From Aplectana chamaeleonis (taxonomy: Eukaryota > Nematoda > Chromadorea > Rhabditida > Cosmocercidae): a stretch of DNA of 64,000 nucleotides. The translations under genes and the position numbers were made by a program. A model generated the notes under the pieces. It worked only from the letters and a program-made list of their open reading frames with translations, did not search any database and was not told where the DNA came from. This document shows, piece after piece, positions 55,926 through 64,000 of this stretch (positions are counted from its first letter, which is position 1; each line of letters starts with the position of its first letter). Location: NCBI GenBank assembly GCA_029168955.1, contig JAPDOI010001073.1, forward strand, positions 124,001-188,000, given 5' to 3'.

Positions 55926-56282
55926 AAGTCGACTTTTTCAATCGACTGTCGAATGATTTTTCGAATTTTTTTCATTCGACTTTTCGAGTAGGTCAAAAAA
56001 ATATTTTGTCATTCCCACTACTTTTCAGAAGAAAAGGCGTATTACTTCAGCTAGCATATTCTATCTTTCTTTTGGGATTGAACCTAACTTTCGAATAGGG
56101 AAGCAAACAAACTATTCACGGGACGGTTAGCTTTATCAAAAAAATATACGAATTATTAGGTTTGTGCGGCAAATAATGCAAACAACTGCTTCTCATTATT
56201 TAATTCCGATAGGAAGTAAGTACAAAACAATAACTCGGGCACCTGTTTCACAAATAGACTATTGAAACCCGCCGCCGTCTTA

Positions 56283-56418
56283 GGCGTCGTTTATACTTCC
56301 GCCGCCGGGCGGCGCGGCGAAGTGCAATCCTACAATATCGATCACGCGGCGCGGCACGATCGATACTACAGAATTGCACTTCGCCGCACCGCTCAGCGGC
56401 GGAAGTATAAACGACGCC
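56283..56418. mobile_element. 136-base Harbinger-like MITE (TTA duplication)
   Basis: GGCGTCGTTTATACTTCCGC is the exact inverse of the right end, flanked by TTA at 56280-56282 and 56419-56421. The inside is also palindromic (TGCAATCCTACAATATCGAT against its inverse). Confidence 0.83.
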
Positions 56419-56666
56419 TTACAGAAATGCACTGTGCCGTGTCGCTCGGCGGCGGGAGTACAAACGACCCCTTAGGCATCTTTCACAGTCCTCGCCGCAA
56501 GCGCGGCACGTGCGTGACGCGCTGGAAGCGCGGTGGACTAAGAAAGTTCTCACCGCGCGAGCCGCCCATTCAGCGCTGCCATAGCGGTACCACCCGAACA
56601 GCCATAACGTTTTCGCCATTTCAATCAATACTTCCTTCTCAGTTTAGGTCCACTCCAACATTGCAG

Positions 56667-56729
56667 GCAGAGTTCACGATGAATATCGCACTCGAGTTCG
56701 ACCCAAAAATGGGCTTCTTTGGTCGCGAG
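56667..56729 (+). CDS. Candidate first coding exon, unrecognised
   Basis: An AACATTGCAG acceptor, 12 bases, then an ATG at 56679 and 17 codons (MNIALEFDPKMGFFGRE) to a GAG/GTAACT donor. It is short but bounded by good sites. The next exon was not found. Confidence 0.28.
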
Positions 56730-56929
56730 GTAACTAATATTGAAAAAACAGCCAAGGAAAATGTTTAGAATAAGCTAGAATAATGATTTCTAACGGACCG
56801 GGGTAGGTAGGCGCACTTGGATAAATTTAGAAGCCGTTTTTTATCGATTTGTGGCCCGTTTTCGCTGCTTTCTTCGACCATATCCCCTCCAGCATCTGCC
56901 AACTTGGTGTTCCGCACTAAAACCTCGAG

Positions 56930-56955
56930 AACGAGTTTTATCGTGAACACTGCCT
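56930..56955. mobile_element. Solo right end of an F5-type element
   Basis: GTTTTATCGTGAACACTGCCT matches the right end of 63368-63852; TTGA follows instead of TTAA. Confidence 0.45.
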
Positions 56956-57030
56956 TTGAGAATTATGAGACTATCTTACGGTACCGTATACGCAAGTGCA
57001 AACCAGAAATTTCTGTGCATGTCAGAGTTA

Positions 57031-57304
57031 AGGGGTCCGCAGAGTTGAAGTAGCGGCGTTGCTCGCAGCGACGAACAGCACTGGGTGATGCAATATCGAT
57101 TACATTCGACGACGATGGCGACCGACGCGGCGTGAAGGGCGACGAGGGGGCATCGCAGAGTGTATTGACGGCGCGACGGCCCTACATCACTGCCAGCGAG
57201 AGGCAACCAACGCCGCGTCGATAATGTTTCGAAACATTTATGTCGCCGCGTCAAGGCTGACGCTCGGCGACCACTCGCCAGTCTCTGCAACTCTGCAGAC
57301 CCCT
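57031..57304. mobile_element. AGGGGTC MITE, copy 1 (TTA duplication)
   Basis: AGGGGTCCGCAGAGTTG and CAACTCTGCAGACCCCT are inverse, flanked by TTA at 57028-57030 and 57305-57307. The interior is rich in CGTCGC words. Confidence 0.82.
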
Positions 57305-57348
57305 TTAAGGTCCACCTTTAACTCGCGCGGTGGCGCCGGAGATTTCAT

Positions 57349-57502
57349 ATCCTCTGTTTTCGAGTGTGATTTGGTTCCGTTCGTCGCGTGCGTCTGCGTG
57401 CGTTTGCTGCGTCTCCTTCTCCCCACAATTTCTCGCTGTCTCTACCCTCGCCCCGCACAAGCGCGCGAGGAAACAGTAAATCTGGCTCGGAACCAGAGGA
57501 TA
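57349..57502 (+). mobile_element. TATCCTCT-family short repeat, copy 6
   Basis: It opens TATCCTCTGTTTTCGAG and closes CGGAACCAGAGGATA, the clearest inverted ends in the family. Confidence 0.75.
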
Positions 57503-57683
57503 GTTGTTTCTCGCGCGTGCCACGCGGTGAGATGTTTCATAGTTCACCGCTCCTCCCGCGCGTGCCGCGTTTAGGCCTAGTGCAAACTTCGTCGCGGGTG
57601 CGAATGGGTCGCCGCAAAAACGACGGGGTCGTCGCGGGTGCAACGGGGTTACCGCGACAGAGAGTCCTCAGGCGTTGTGCATA

Positions 57684-57956
57684 AGGGGTCTGCAGAGTTG
57701 CAGAGACCGGCGAGTGGTCGCCGAGCGTCAGCCTTGACACGGCGACAAAAATGTTTCGAAACATTATCGTCGCGGCGTCGGTTGCCGCTCGCTGGCAGTG
57801 ATGCAGGGCCGTCGCGGCGCCAATACACTCTGCGGTGTCCCCTCGTCGCCCTTTACGCCGCGTCGATCGTCCCCGTTGCTGAAAGTGATCGATATTGCAT
57901 CACCCAGCGTTGCTCGTCGCTGCGAGCAACGCCGCAACTTGGACTCTGCAGACCCT
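57684..57956. mobile_element. AGGGGTC MITE, copy 2, inverted (ATA duplication)
   Basis: AGGGGTCTGCAGAGTTGCAG and GGACTCTGCAGACCCT are inverse, flanked by ATA at 57681-57683 and 57957-57959. Its interior is the inverse of copy 1. GCAACAGAGAGTCCTCAG-like words lie just outside both ends. Confidence 0.8.
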
Positions 57957-58188
57957 ATACTTCGTCGCGTGTGCGACGGCGTCGCCGCAACAGAGAGTCC
58001 TCAGCGACATGATCGCCTGCAAATAGAGCTGACGCAATATTGCGCCCACTATCGAATGCACATATTATATTCTTGGTAGAGTGCAGCTTCATCTCTTCTC
58101 AATGATAGGGCCTAATGTTCTGTAATCTAAAATAGGTTCATTTGTGGGTGCTTAACTTGGAGCTGGACTTTGTTTTCGTCCTGCCCAG

Positions 58189-58430
58189 GGTACGGCGCGG
58201 GGTGTGGATATTTACGCCGGGGGTCTGAGCTGCGCAAGTGTGGAGGGAAGGGGTATAAGGCAGTAGAGAAGAGTGGAGGCGATGAAGTGAATGGCAAAGG
58301 CGAAGACGATCAGAAGTATGAAAGAATCAAATATGTTTTTAATAAAATACGAGTTCGCAAATTTATTTTGCAAGTCAAAGCAGAACTGGAACACTCTACT
58401 AACTACTCCTACCCCTTTTTAATTGGTTAA
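58189..58430 (+). CDS. Candidate terminal exon, basic protein
   Basis: A TTCGTCCTGCCCAG acceptor opens 80 codons to a TAA at 58428-58430. After a glycine-rich start (GGKGYKAVEKSGGDEVNGKG) comes a charged helical stretch (DDQKYERIKYVFNKIRVRKF) and a final SYPFLIG. The composition suggests real coding sequence. The exon needs one base from upstream. Family not recognised. Confidence 0.38.
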
Positions 58431-59053
58431 ACTGTGTGTGAGATGATTTTGTTCAGTTGTAGAGTGGACTGAAATTCTATCTATTCAGGCTTTCAAGACA
58501 CTGATCACCCATTCTGGCTGAGTGACTTTTAGACACCGAAAAAATTCGCGATCCACGAAAAATCTTGAGCCGATGGTGAATTACATCTTGATCAGCACTC
58601 AAAAAGACCCATTCTGGGCAAGGTTGCGCCTACATAAATCCAGCACATTCAGCTACCGATGAAGATATAGACGTTTCGGTGTGACCTTGCACACTCTTTT
58701 GAAAATCGCCCAACAAATCTCATATTTGGGTTGACCACCCAATTCAATCCTGGCAGCAGTCCCGAGCGAACAGTTTCAACTGAATTTCAAAAAGTGGAAT
58801 AGCGCCAGTTTTTGTGAAATTTATTGTCATTTTTTCTATTTTCGCGATTTTTATTCTCAAATGGAGCGTTTCTTTTTATCAATATCAATGCGAACATCAC
58901 TTGGACAAGGAATAGCGCATTGCATGAAAAAATCATGAAAAAAAGAGAATTTGAAATGATCGAAATCACGAAGAAACCCATGGTAGTACTCGGGAAAATA
59001 AAAACCTTCAAATGGCCGATGGTCGTTACCTTCAAAAAAAAAATTGAAATTAA

Positions 59054-59308
59054 CATACCCTCGATGCCCGAGAAGCTTTCAGGGCCTGCGTTGGCCCTGC
59101 GAGCTTCTCGGGCATCGAGGGTATGTTCATTTCAAAAGCCGCAGCTTGGCCTGCGTTGCGGCTCGTTTTGATAAGAGGTGTACGGGTGGCTGTGTGGTGT
59201 TCCGGCCCCAGCCCGGGCACCTGGTAATCGATGCGGTGATGGCCATCAGCAACGAGCCGCAACGCAGGCCAAGCTCCTCCCTGCGAGCTGCTAGGGCATC
59301 GAGGGTAT
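59054..59308. repeat. Nested hairpins sharing a CATACCCTCGATGCCC arm
   Basis: CATACCCTCGATGCCCGAGA at 59054 is inverted at 59106-59125, making a 72-base hairpin. GCTTGGCCTGCGTTGCGGCT at about 59145 is inverted at about 59254-59273, and the ATCGAGGGTAT word appears a third time at 59298-59308. Confidence 0.8.
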
Positions 59309-59388
59309 TACTGCCTCCCAGGGCGGATGTCTGTCGCTTGCGTCACGGTGTCGTAGTGCAGTGCACGACGGCTCGACACACCGTTCAA

Positions 59389-59832
59389 GGGTGGCATGCA
59401 TGAGCGCTTATGAGGGATAGGGAGCCGCTCCGCGTTCTACGTGCGAAGCGTCGAGCCAGAGGTGACCCAAAAAACTTGCCGTCCCCTTGACGTCGGGACG
59501 CGACCTCACCACGCACAGCGAACCCGCCGCCTAACAGCTGTTTTTCGAATCAATCCTTATCTAAAACAGCTGGATTTCTGCAAACTCCTAGAACCAAACT
59601 GGAAAATCATTAAAAGATTTATTAACTATGTCTCAGGAACAAGTTAAAAAAAAGGTAGGAGGTAAGCAGGATTCAAATTTGAACAAAAACAGGTGGGCGA
59701 GGAGTTCATCGTGCGTCGTGAGGTTGAACAATGGGGACGGCATGTTCTTCGGGTAATCTCTGGCTTGATGCTTCGCACGTAGAACGCGGAGCGGCTCCCT
59801 GACCTCCTCATAAGCGTTCATGCATGCCACCC
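59389..59832. mobile_element. Foldback element with arms of about 130 bases
   Basis: GGGTGGCATGCATGAGCGCT and GGAGCCGCTCCGCGTTCTAC in the left arm are inverted at 59757-59832. The similarity continues inward more weakly to 59520 and 59705 (CCGTCCCC, CCTCAC-ACGCAC). Confidence 0.78.
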
Positions 59833-60255
59833 ATGCTGGCGCTAAACAGCGCGCACATTGTGGAAAGGTGTAAATTGGCCGCGACACAGGTGAGACACCG
59901 CCGCGCATAGCAGCTCGCACGGGATTAGCCGCGCGCGATGACTGTCAATGCTAGGCGTGACTGAGTACTGCGCTGGCTGCGGCGGGTTGTACAGGTTCCT
60001 ACAACGCGACACCGTAGCCGCGACGCAGGTACGGACTAGGCCTTTGGCGACGTTCACAGTTTTCGCGTGGCGCCGCGAATGAGCTCTGAACGCCGCCTTA
60101 TGGTGAGGACTCCTTCCGAGCATAGCTTCGTAGGGTGGAGCCATGTACTCCACCAAACTCCACCTCTGGGCAGGTGAAGGGCGAAATTTTCACCATCGGT
60201 AAAACCGCTGAAAACCGGTGAAGCGCCCCGAAAAAGAACGAAAGTGACCCAACAC
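59833..60255. other. CG-rich, no supported gene
   Basis: GCCGCGACACAGGTGAGACA and ACCGTAGCCGCGACGCAGGT are similar phrases. Minus-strand frames here have no motif or splice support. Confidence 0.25.
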
Positions 60256-60259
60256 TCAT

Positions 60260-60990
60260 GCAAGTCATTTTCAAGATTGGGTGGGTGTTTTTGCCGGTTT
60301 TCCATACAGTAACTTTTGTGCTTAGAGATAGATCTTTTGTGAAGTTGTTCTTGGAATCCCATAAAGTCCTACGTCGAATGATGTTTACAGTTTGGAAAAA
60401 TATTCTCTCAATCCTTCAGCCTAACTTATTTTACGAAACACCGGATTTTCGCTCATAACTCTTTAAGCGTTCAAGATGGAGTCCTGGTATTAATGTTTTT
60501 GAAATCTACGTGAAATTCTGCGTTGATTGATATATGGGGTTCCTAATTTTGCTTGCTCCATAAGCCAGCCAGTTCGATGGAGCCGAGTCCCGTTGTTGGA
60601 TCCAGCAGAATTCTGCGTCTCTTATTTAAAGCATAGAGGCTAGAGCACCCTATGAAGATGACTATGGAGCTCGGCTTCATCGACCTGGCTGGCTTATGGG
60701 GCAAGCAAAGTAAAGAACCCGATATACCATTCCACGCAGAGTTTTACGTAGATTTCAAAAACTACCTTCACCCCTAAGTTCAACGGTTAAAGAGTTATAG
60801 GCGAAAAACCAATGTTTCGTAAAATGAATCAGGCTGATGGATCGAGAGAATATTTTTCTAAACTGGAAACATCAGTCGACGTAGAATTCCATAGGGATTC
60901 CGAAAACAACCTCCACCAGAGGTCTATCTCAAAGCACAAAAAAGTTATGGACGAAAAGCCGATAATTTCAGGCGAAAAAATGCTCTTTAT
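60260..60990. repeat. Palindrome centred near 60625
   Basis: GCTTGCTCCATAAGCCAGCC (about 60550) pairs with GGCTGGCTTATGGGGCAAGC (about 60690). Further out, GCTTAGAGATAGATCTTTTG and CCCATAAAGTCCTACGTCGA pair with the inverses near 60925 and 60880. Arms run about 330 bases, with drift. Confidence 0.7.
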
Positions 60991-61310
60991 AAACTGAAAT
61001 CGGCTCGAAGAGCGGAAAACGTATTTTTAGAAAGTGAAAACGCTGTTCAATGCAGATTTTTATGGGGATTTTGGAAGCAGTCTTCTTCAAAGCGCTATCT
61101 TCTAGGGTAAAAAAGTTATGGATGAAAAAATGATTGCCTTTGGCGAAAAAAACGTTATTTCATAAATTGAAATCGGCTGAGAGATTTGAAACGTAATTCT
61201 CTCACATTGAAAACGGTATTCGACGCAAAATTCATGAAGATTTTGGGAACAGCTCCGTTCAGAGATCCGTCTTGTAGGGCAAAAATGTTGTGAGCGAAAA
61301 ATTTGTAGTT
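60966..61310. repeat. Diverged tandem units of about 175 bases
   Basis: After the right palindrome arm, two more units repeat the order TTGAAATCGGCT, GAAAACG-TATTC, AGATTTT-GG, AAAAA-GTTATGGATGAAAA. They extend the arm's own sequence. Confidence 0.55.
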
Positions 61311-61683
61311 TTTCAAAATTCGCTTGGAAAGATTTTCGGGAAAATTTTGACTCCAAAACAGCTTGAAGGAAATTTTCCTATGAACTAGGCAGATCATTTG
61401 ATTAAGAATAGTGAGTTTCTAAAGGAGTTCATCTAACGTAAAAATGTTTAAAAATTAATGAATAAAAATAAAAATATATTGAATGCAAGAAAAAGAGGAT
61501 TAAGGAAACGTCAAATTTTGAAGTTGTAAATCTATAGGGAACATTCACAATGCCCCACTCAGGTATTCTAAACAACCTTCACCTCTCGGAATACTGTCTC
61601 CACTCCAACGAACCTATGCTTTCGAGTCGCGTGCCACATGAGTGAGTCATCATTGATAGTTTCGCTCCACCTTGATTTCGGAA

Positions 61684-61725
61684 CACACCTATGATTTGCG
61701 TCAGTGTGCGCAAATCATAGGTGTG
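61684..61725. repeat. Perfect 17-base hairpin
   Basis: CACACCTATGATTTGCG and CGCAAATCATAGGTGTG pair perfectly across the 8-base loop TCAGTGTG. Confidence 0.8.
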
Positions 61726-61825
61726 TGATCCTTGGCGCGCAACCTGCTCGTGGGTCAATGGAATGTTTTGCAAAATCAATTTATTCGAAATAGTCGACTA
61801 TCGAATTCATTCGAATGTTTCCGTA

Positions 61826-62065
61826 AATTTTCGAATATTCGACTTTCGAATAATTCAGGATTTTACACTTTACGAATATTCGACTTTTCGAATAATTCGG
61901 GATTTTGAACTTTTCGAATATTCGACTTTTCGAATAATTCGGAATTTTGACGTTTTCGAATACTCGACTTCTCGAATAATTCGGGATTTTAAACTTATCG
62001 AATATTCGACTTTTCGAATGATTCGGAAATTTGCCTTTTTCGAATATTCGACTTTTCGAATAATT
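61826..62065. repeat. 42-base tandem array 2, about six units
   Basis: It has the same unit and orientation as 55645-55925. Both arrays are followed by GTCGACTTTTTCAATCGA and TGATTTTTCGAAT, and both lie near GAGTCCCACCG words (55608 and 62277), so they belong to one larger family. Confidence 0.88.
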
Positions 62066-62817
62066 CGAAGTCGACTTTTTCAATCGAATGATTTTTCGAA
62101 TCATTCGATTCGGTCAAAGTATAGTCGATACGCACCGAATTCGTGGGAAACGGGTGCAAAAAAATCAACCCACTGAGTCCGACTGCGACCATCTGATGCC
62201 CACCGCAATTTCCCCGGTCGATACTGATGGTTCTCATGCGTACAAGGGCGGGGCCAATGCACCGACTTAGTCCCACTGAGTCCCACCGAAATCATCCTCA
62301 CCCCACCCGGTTGATATAGGAGTTTCTCACGCGATTTGGGTGCATTCTTTTCGGCCGACTGCGACCTGCCGAGTCCCGCTGCCTCTCGACTCTCGTCGTC
62401 TGCGCTCTGCCCCGCCTACTGCTGACCATGACTATCGATTGCGTGTTTCGCAGAGGAACTGGTTGGCGCTGGTGGCAACCGGGCTCATTCAGACTCAGCA
62501 GGTTTTTCGACGAAGTCTGACCGGGGCCTCAGTCTGGCAGCCAATGCCCACTTACCTGAAAATGTGCAAATTTATAGCACGTTTTTGAGATGTTTCGTAA
62601 ATGTTTGGTCGAGAATTCCGTTTTGTAATGGAATAACCCTTTTACAACATCTCATACCTCGCAACTTTGTCCTAAAACTTAAGTACTCATTTATCACCTG
62701 CTTTACGAATTTCAAATGAAACGGATGTTTCTGGGCTGTTTTATTAATTTTCGGTCGAGCGTTTAGAATTCCTCGTGGGAATACGACCCTTACGCCGATG
62801 CTCTCACTACCATATTC
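62066..62817. other. GAGTCCCACTG-type words, no supported gene
   Basis: CACTGAGTCCGACTGCGACC, TAGTCCCACTGAGTCCCACC and TGCCGAGTCCCGCTGCC are loose repeats at 62170-62385. Confidence 0.3.
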
Positions 62818-62892
62818 CGTCTCTTAGGGATAGTGTCCACGATGAAAACCGTTCTGGGCTCATGGCAGCAGCAATGTCGAACAAAATGGCTA

Positions 62893-63056
62893 AACGAACC
62901 TGAACATCTGTGAAAAGCGCAATCCCCGCCCACTCCACCCAACGGCCAGTGATCGAAACAACAAGGCTTGCGTCGTCGAAAGCTTCAGAAATGAACCCGA
63001 AAGACCGTAAGTGGGCACGGAATTCGGCGAAATTTGGATTGATGGGAGGAGACTGT
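62893..63056. other. Possible exon, strand ambiguous
   Basis: On the minus strand, a CTTTTACAG acceptor opens FAEFRAHLRSFGFISEAFDD and reaches a CAG/GTTCGT site. On the plus strand, a frame with HSTQRPVIETTRLASSKASE reaches an ACC/GTAAGTGG site at 63011. Both look plausible and they cannot both be right. Confidence 0.2.
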
Positions 63057-63367
63057 AAAAGCAATGGGTGGAGATTGCATGTTTGGGTTGATTAATATGT
63101 TCCAAATACGGCCAATTTCAACCTGTTTCTGACGCTACCAACGACTCAAGCGTTCTGCTAGGAACAGTACGACTCAGCTACACTTCCTCAATTTTTCAGT
63201 GGATGAACTTTTCCACCTATTCATATCGAAACTAAACATCCATCTGATTTGAAAACAGAGTACAAATGATCTGCTCGTGAGCAAGGTTTGAGGGAAGTAT
63301 ACGCGACAGAGGAACACACCCCGGTTCTCTGTGGAAAGTATAAACTCCTCATGAGTATTTAATTTAA

Positions 63368-63852
63368 AGGCAGTGTTCACCATGAAAATCGTTTTTCTGT
63401 TTCCCGCTTATCTTGAAAACGGCCCCACGCTGATTCCAAAAATGTCTCTGAAATCGTACAAGACCTTCTGGGAACGGAGTTATGGTCCCTCAAAGATTGA
63501 GCTATAGAAACATGGTGGACGAGTTGTCCGAGGCTTGTAACTTCCGTTTTTTTGCAGCCGATCTATGCGAGCTGACCTGAGTAAAGAGAGAAGCTGAGAA
63601 TGAAGGGAAGAACGGGGCTAATGATTGAAAATCATGGCTCATCTCACAATCTCGAGCATTCATTTGCTCACGTCGGTGAGCGTGTGATGCGCTTTTGAGG
63701 TTTTCAATGCGCTCGAAGTTGCAACTTCGGGCTCTTTTGAGGTTCTTCCTGGCTCGTCTTCATGCGTTCTTTCGACGTTAACGTTACAGAGTGTCCCTCC
63801 ACTACCCAATCCTAGTGGAATTTCGAAAACTTTTTTATCGTGAACACTGCCT
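63368..63852. mobile_element. TTAA-AGGCA MITE, subfamily F5, copy 2
   Basis: The ends are AGGCAGTGTTCACCATGAAA and TTTTTATCGTGAACACTGCCT, with TTAA at 63364-63367 and 63853-63856. Length is 485 bases. The interior shares GGTGGACGAGTTGTC and GGAACGGAGTTATGG words with F2 elements. Confidence 0.86.
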
Positions 63853-64000
63853 TTAAGGTGTTTTTTCTAGGAGCGGACTCCGCGATTCCGTTGCGCTGAC
63901 GCCATTATTCCACATCATGCTCCTGGTCAGATTGCACGCCGGCATACTTAATATCGGTGGGAAGGGTGTCAGGCGAACGTTGTCTCTACCGTTACTGGGG

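Noticed and set aside
55486..55996. Repeat protein of 14-residue units on both strands
   Set aside because: It is a consequence of the 42-base tandem array, whose period happens to be a multiple of three.

Overview
This window looks like one piece of a repeat-rich, gene-poor eukaryotic chromosome, most likely from a nematode. A strongylid such as a hookworm would fit, but I infer this from style and not from a match. Nothing is bacterial: there are no long open frames, operons or Shine-Dalgarno sites. The few coding-like stretches are short, bounded by AG acceptors and GT donors, and some pair across introns of only about 50 to 210 bases. I recognised no protein family with confidence, so every coding entry is a candidate exon.

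The best-supported content is mobile DNA without coding capacity (MITEs, foldback elements). At least five groups can be defined by their ends. (1) TTAA-flanked elements ending AGGCA...TGCCT, in several subfamilies (10.8-12.1, 7.9-8.4, 8.7-9.2, 27.7-28.2, 39.2-39.8, 44.2-44.7, 48.0-48.5, 63.4-63.9 kb). (2) TTAA-flanked piggyBac-like elements ending CCCATTCACGACC (42.9-44.2 and 48.7-50.2 kb). (3) Elements with 3-base target duplications, PIF/Harbinger-like (0.2-0.7, 49.3-49.7, 56.3, 57.0-57.3, 57.7-58.0 kb). (4) TA-flanked elements (16.3-16.8 kb with CAGT ends, 19.5-20.0 and 48.8-49.3 kb). (5) A family of about 155 bases ending TATCCTCT (six copies). There are also large palindromes (0.85-3.3, 7.4-8.6, 45.0-46.2, 59.0-59.8, 60.2-61.0 kb), a 1.95 kb element with terminal inverted repeats (33.8-35.8 kb), a tRNA-like gene inside an inverted repeat (16.0 kb), two 42-base-period arrays (55.6 and 61.8 kb), and TA and ATTT microsatellites.

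Layout. 0-3.4 kb: Harbinger-like MITE, then a 2.4 kb palindrome containing a tandem duplication. 3.5-5 kb: candidate exons on both strands. 5-9.2 kb: CG-rich microrepeats, a palindrome and TTAA elements. 9.2-15.4 kb: candidate exons around a three-element TTAA cluster. 16-20 kb: tRNA-like palindrome, CAGT element, a two-exon minus-strand candidate, a foldback and a TA element. 20.2-21.4 kb: an unusual GC-rich block with promoter-like boxes and a strong hairpin. 21.4-29 kb: scattered candidate exons, one SINE-like tRNA head and one TTAA element. 29-36 kb: degenerate tandem arrays, foldbacks and the 1.95 kb element. 36-42 kb: short candidate exons, repeats and the ATTT microsatellite. 42.6-51 kb: nested TTAA elements. 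51-64 kb: candidate exons at 54.5, 56.7, 58.3 and 63.0 kb among many inverted repeats.

I see no pathway or operon. The coherent story is layered transposition into intergenic and probably intronic DNA: one element sits inside another, and paired copies sometimes show what an empty site looks like.
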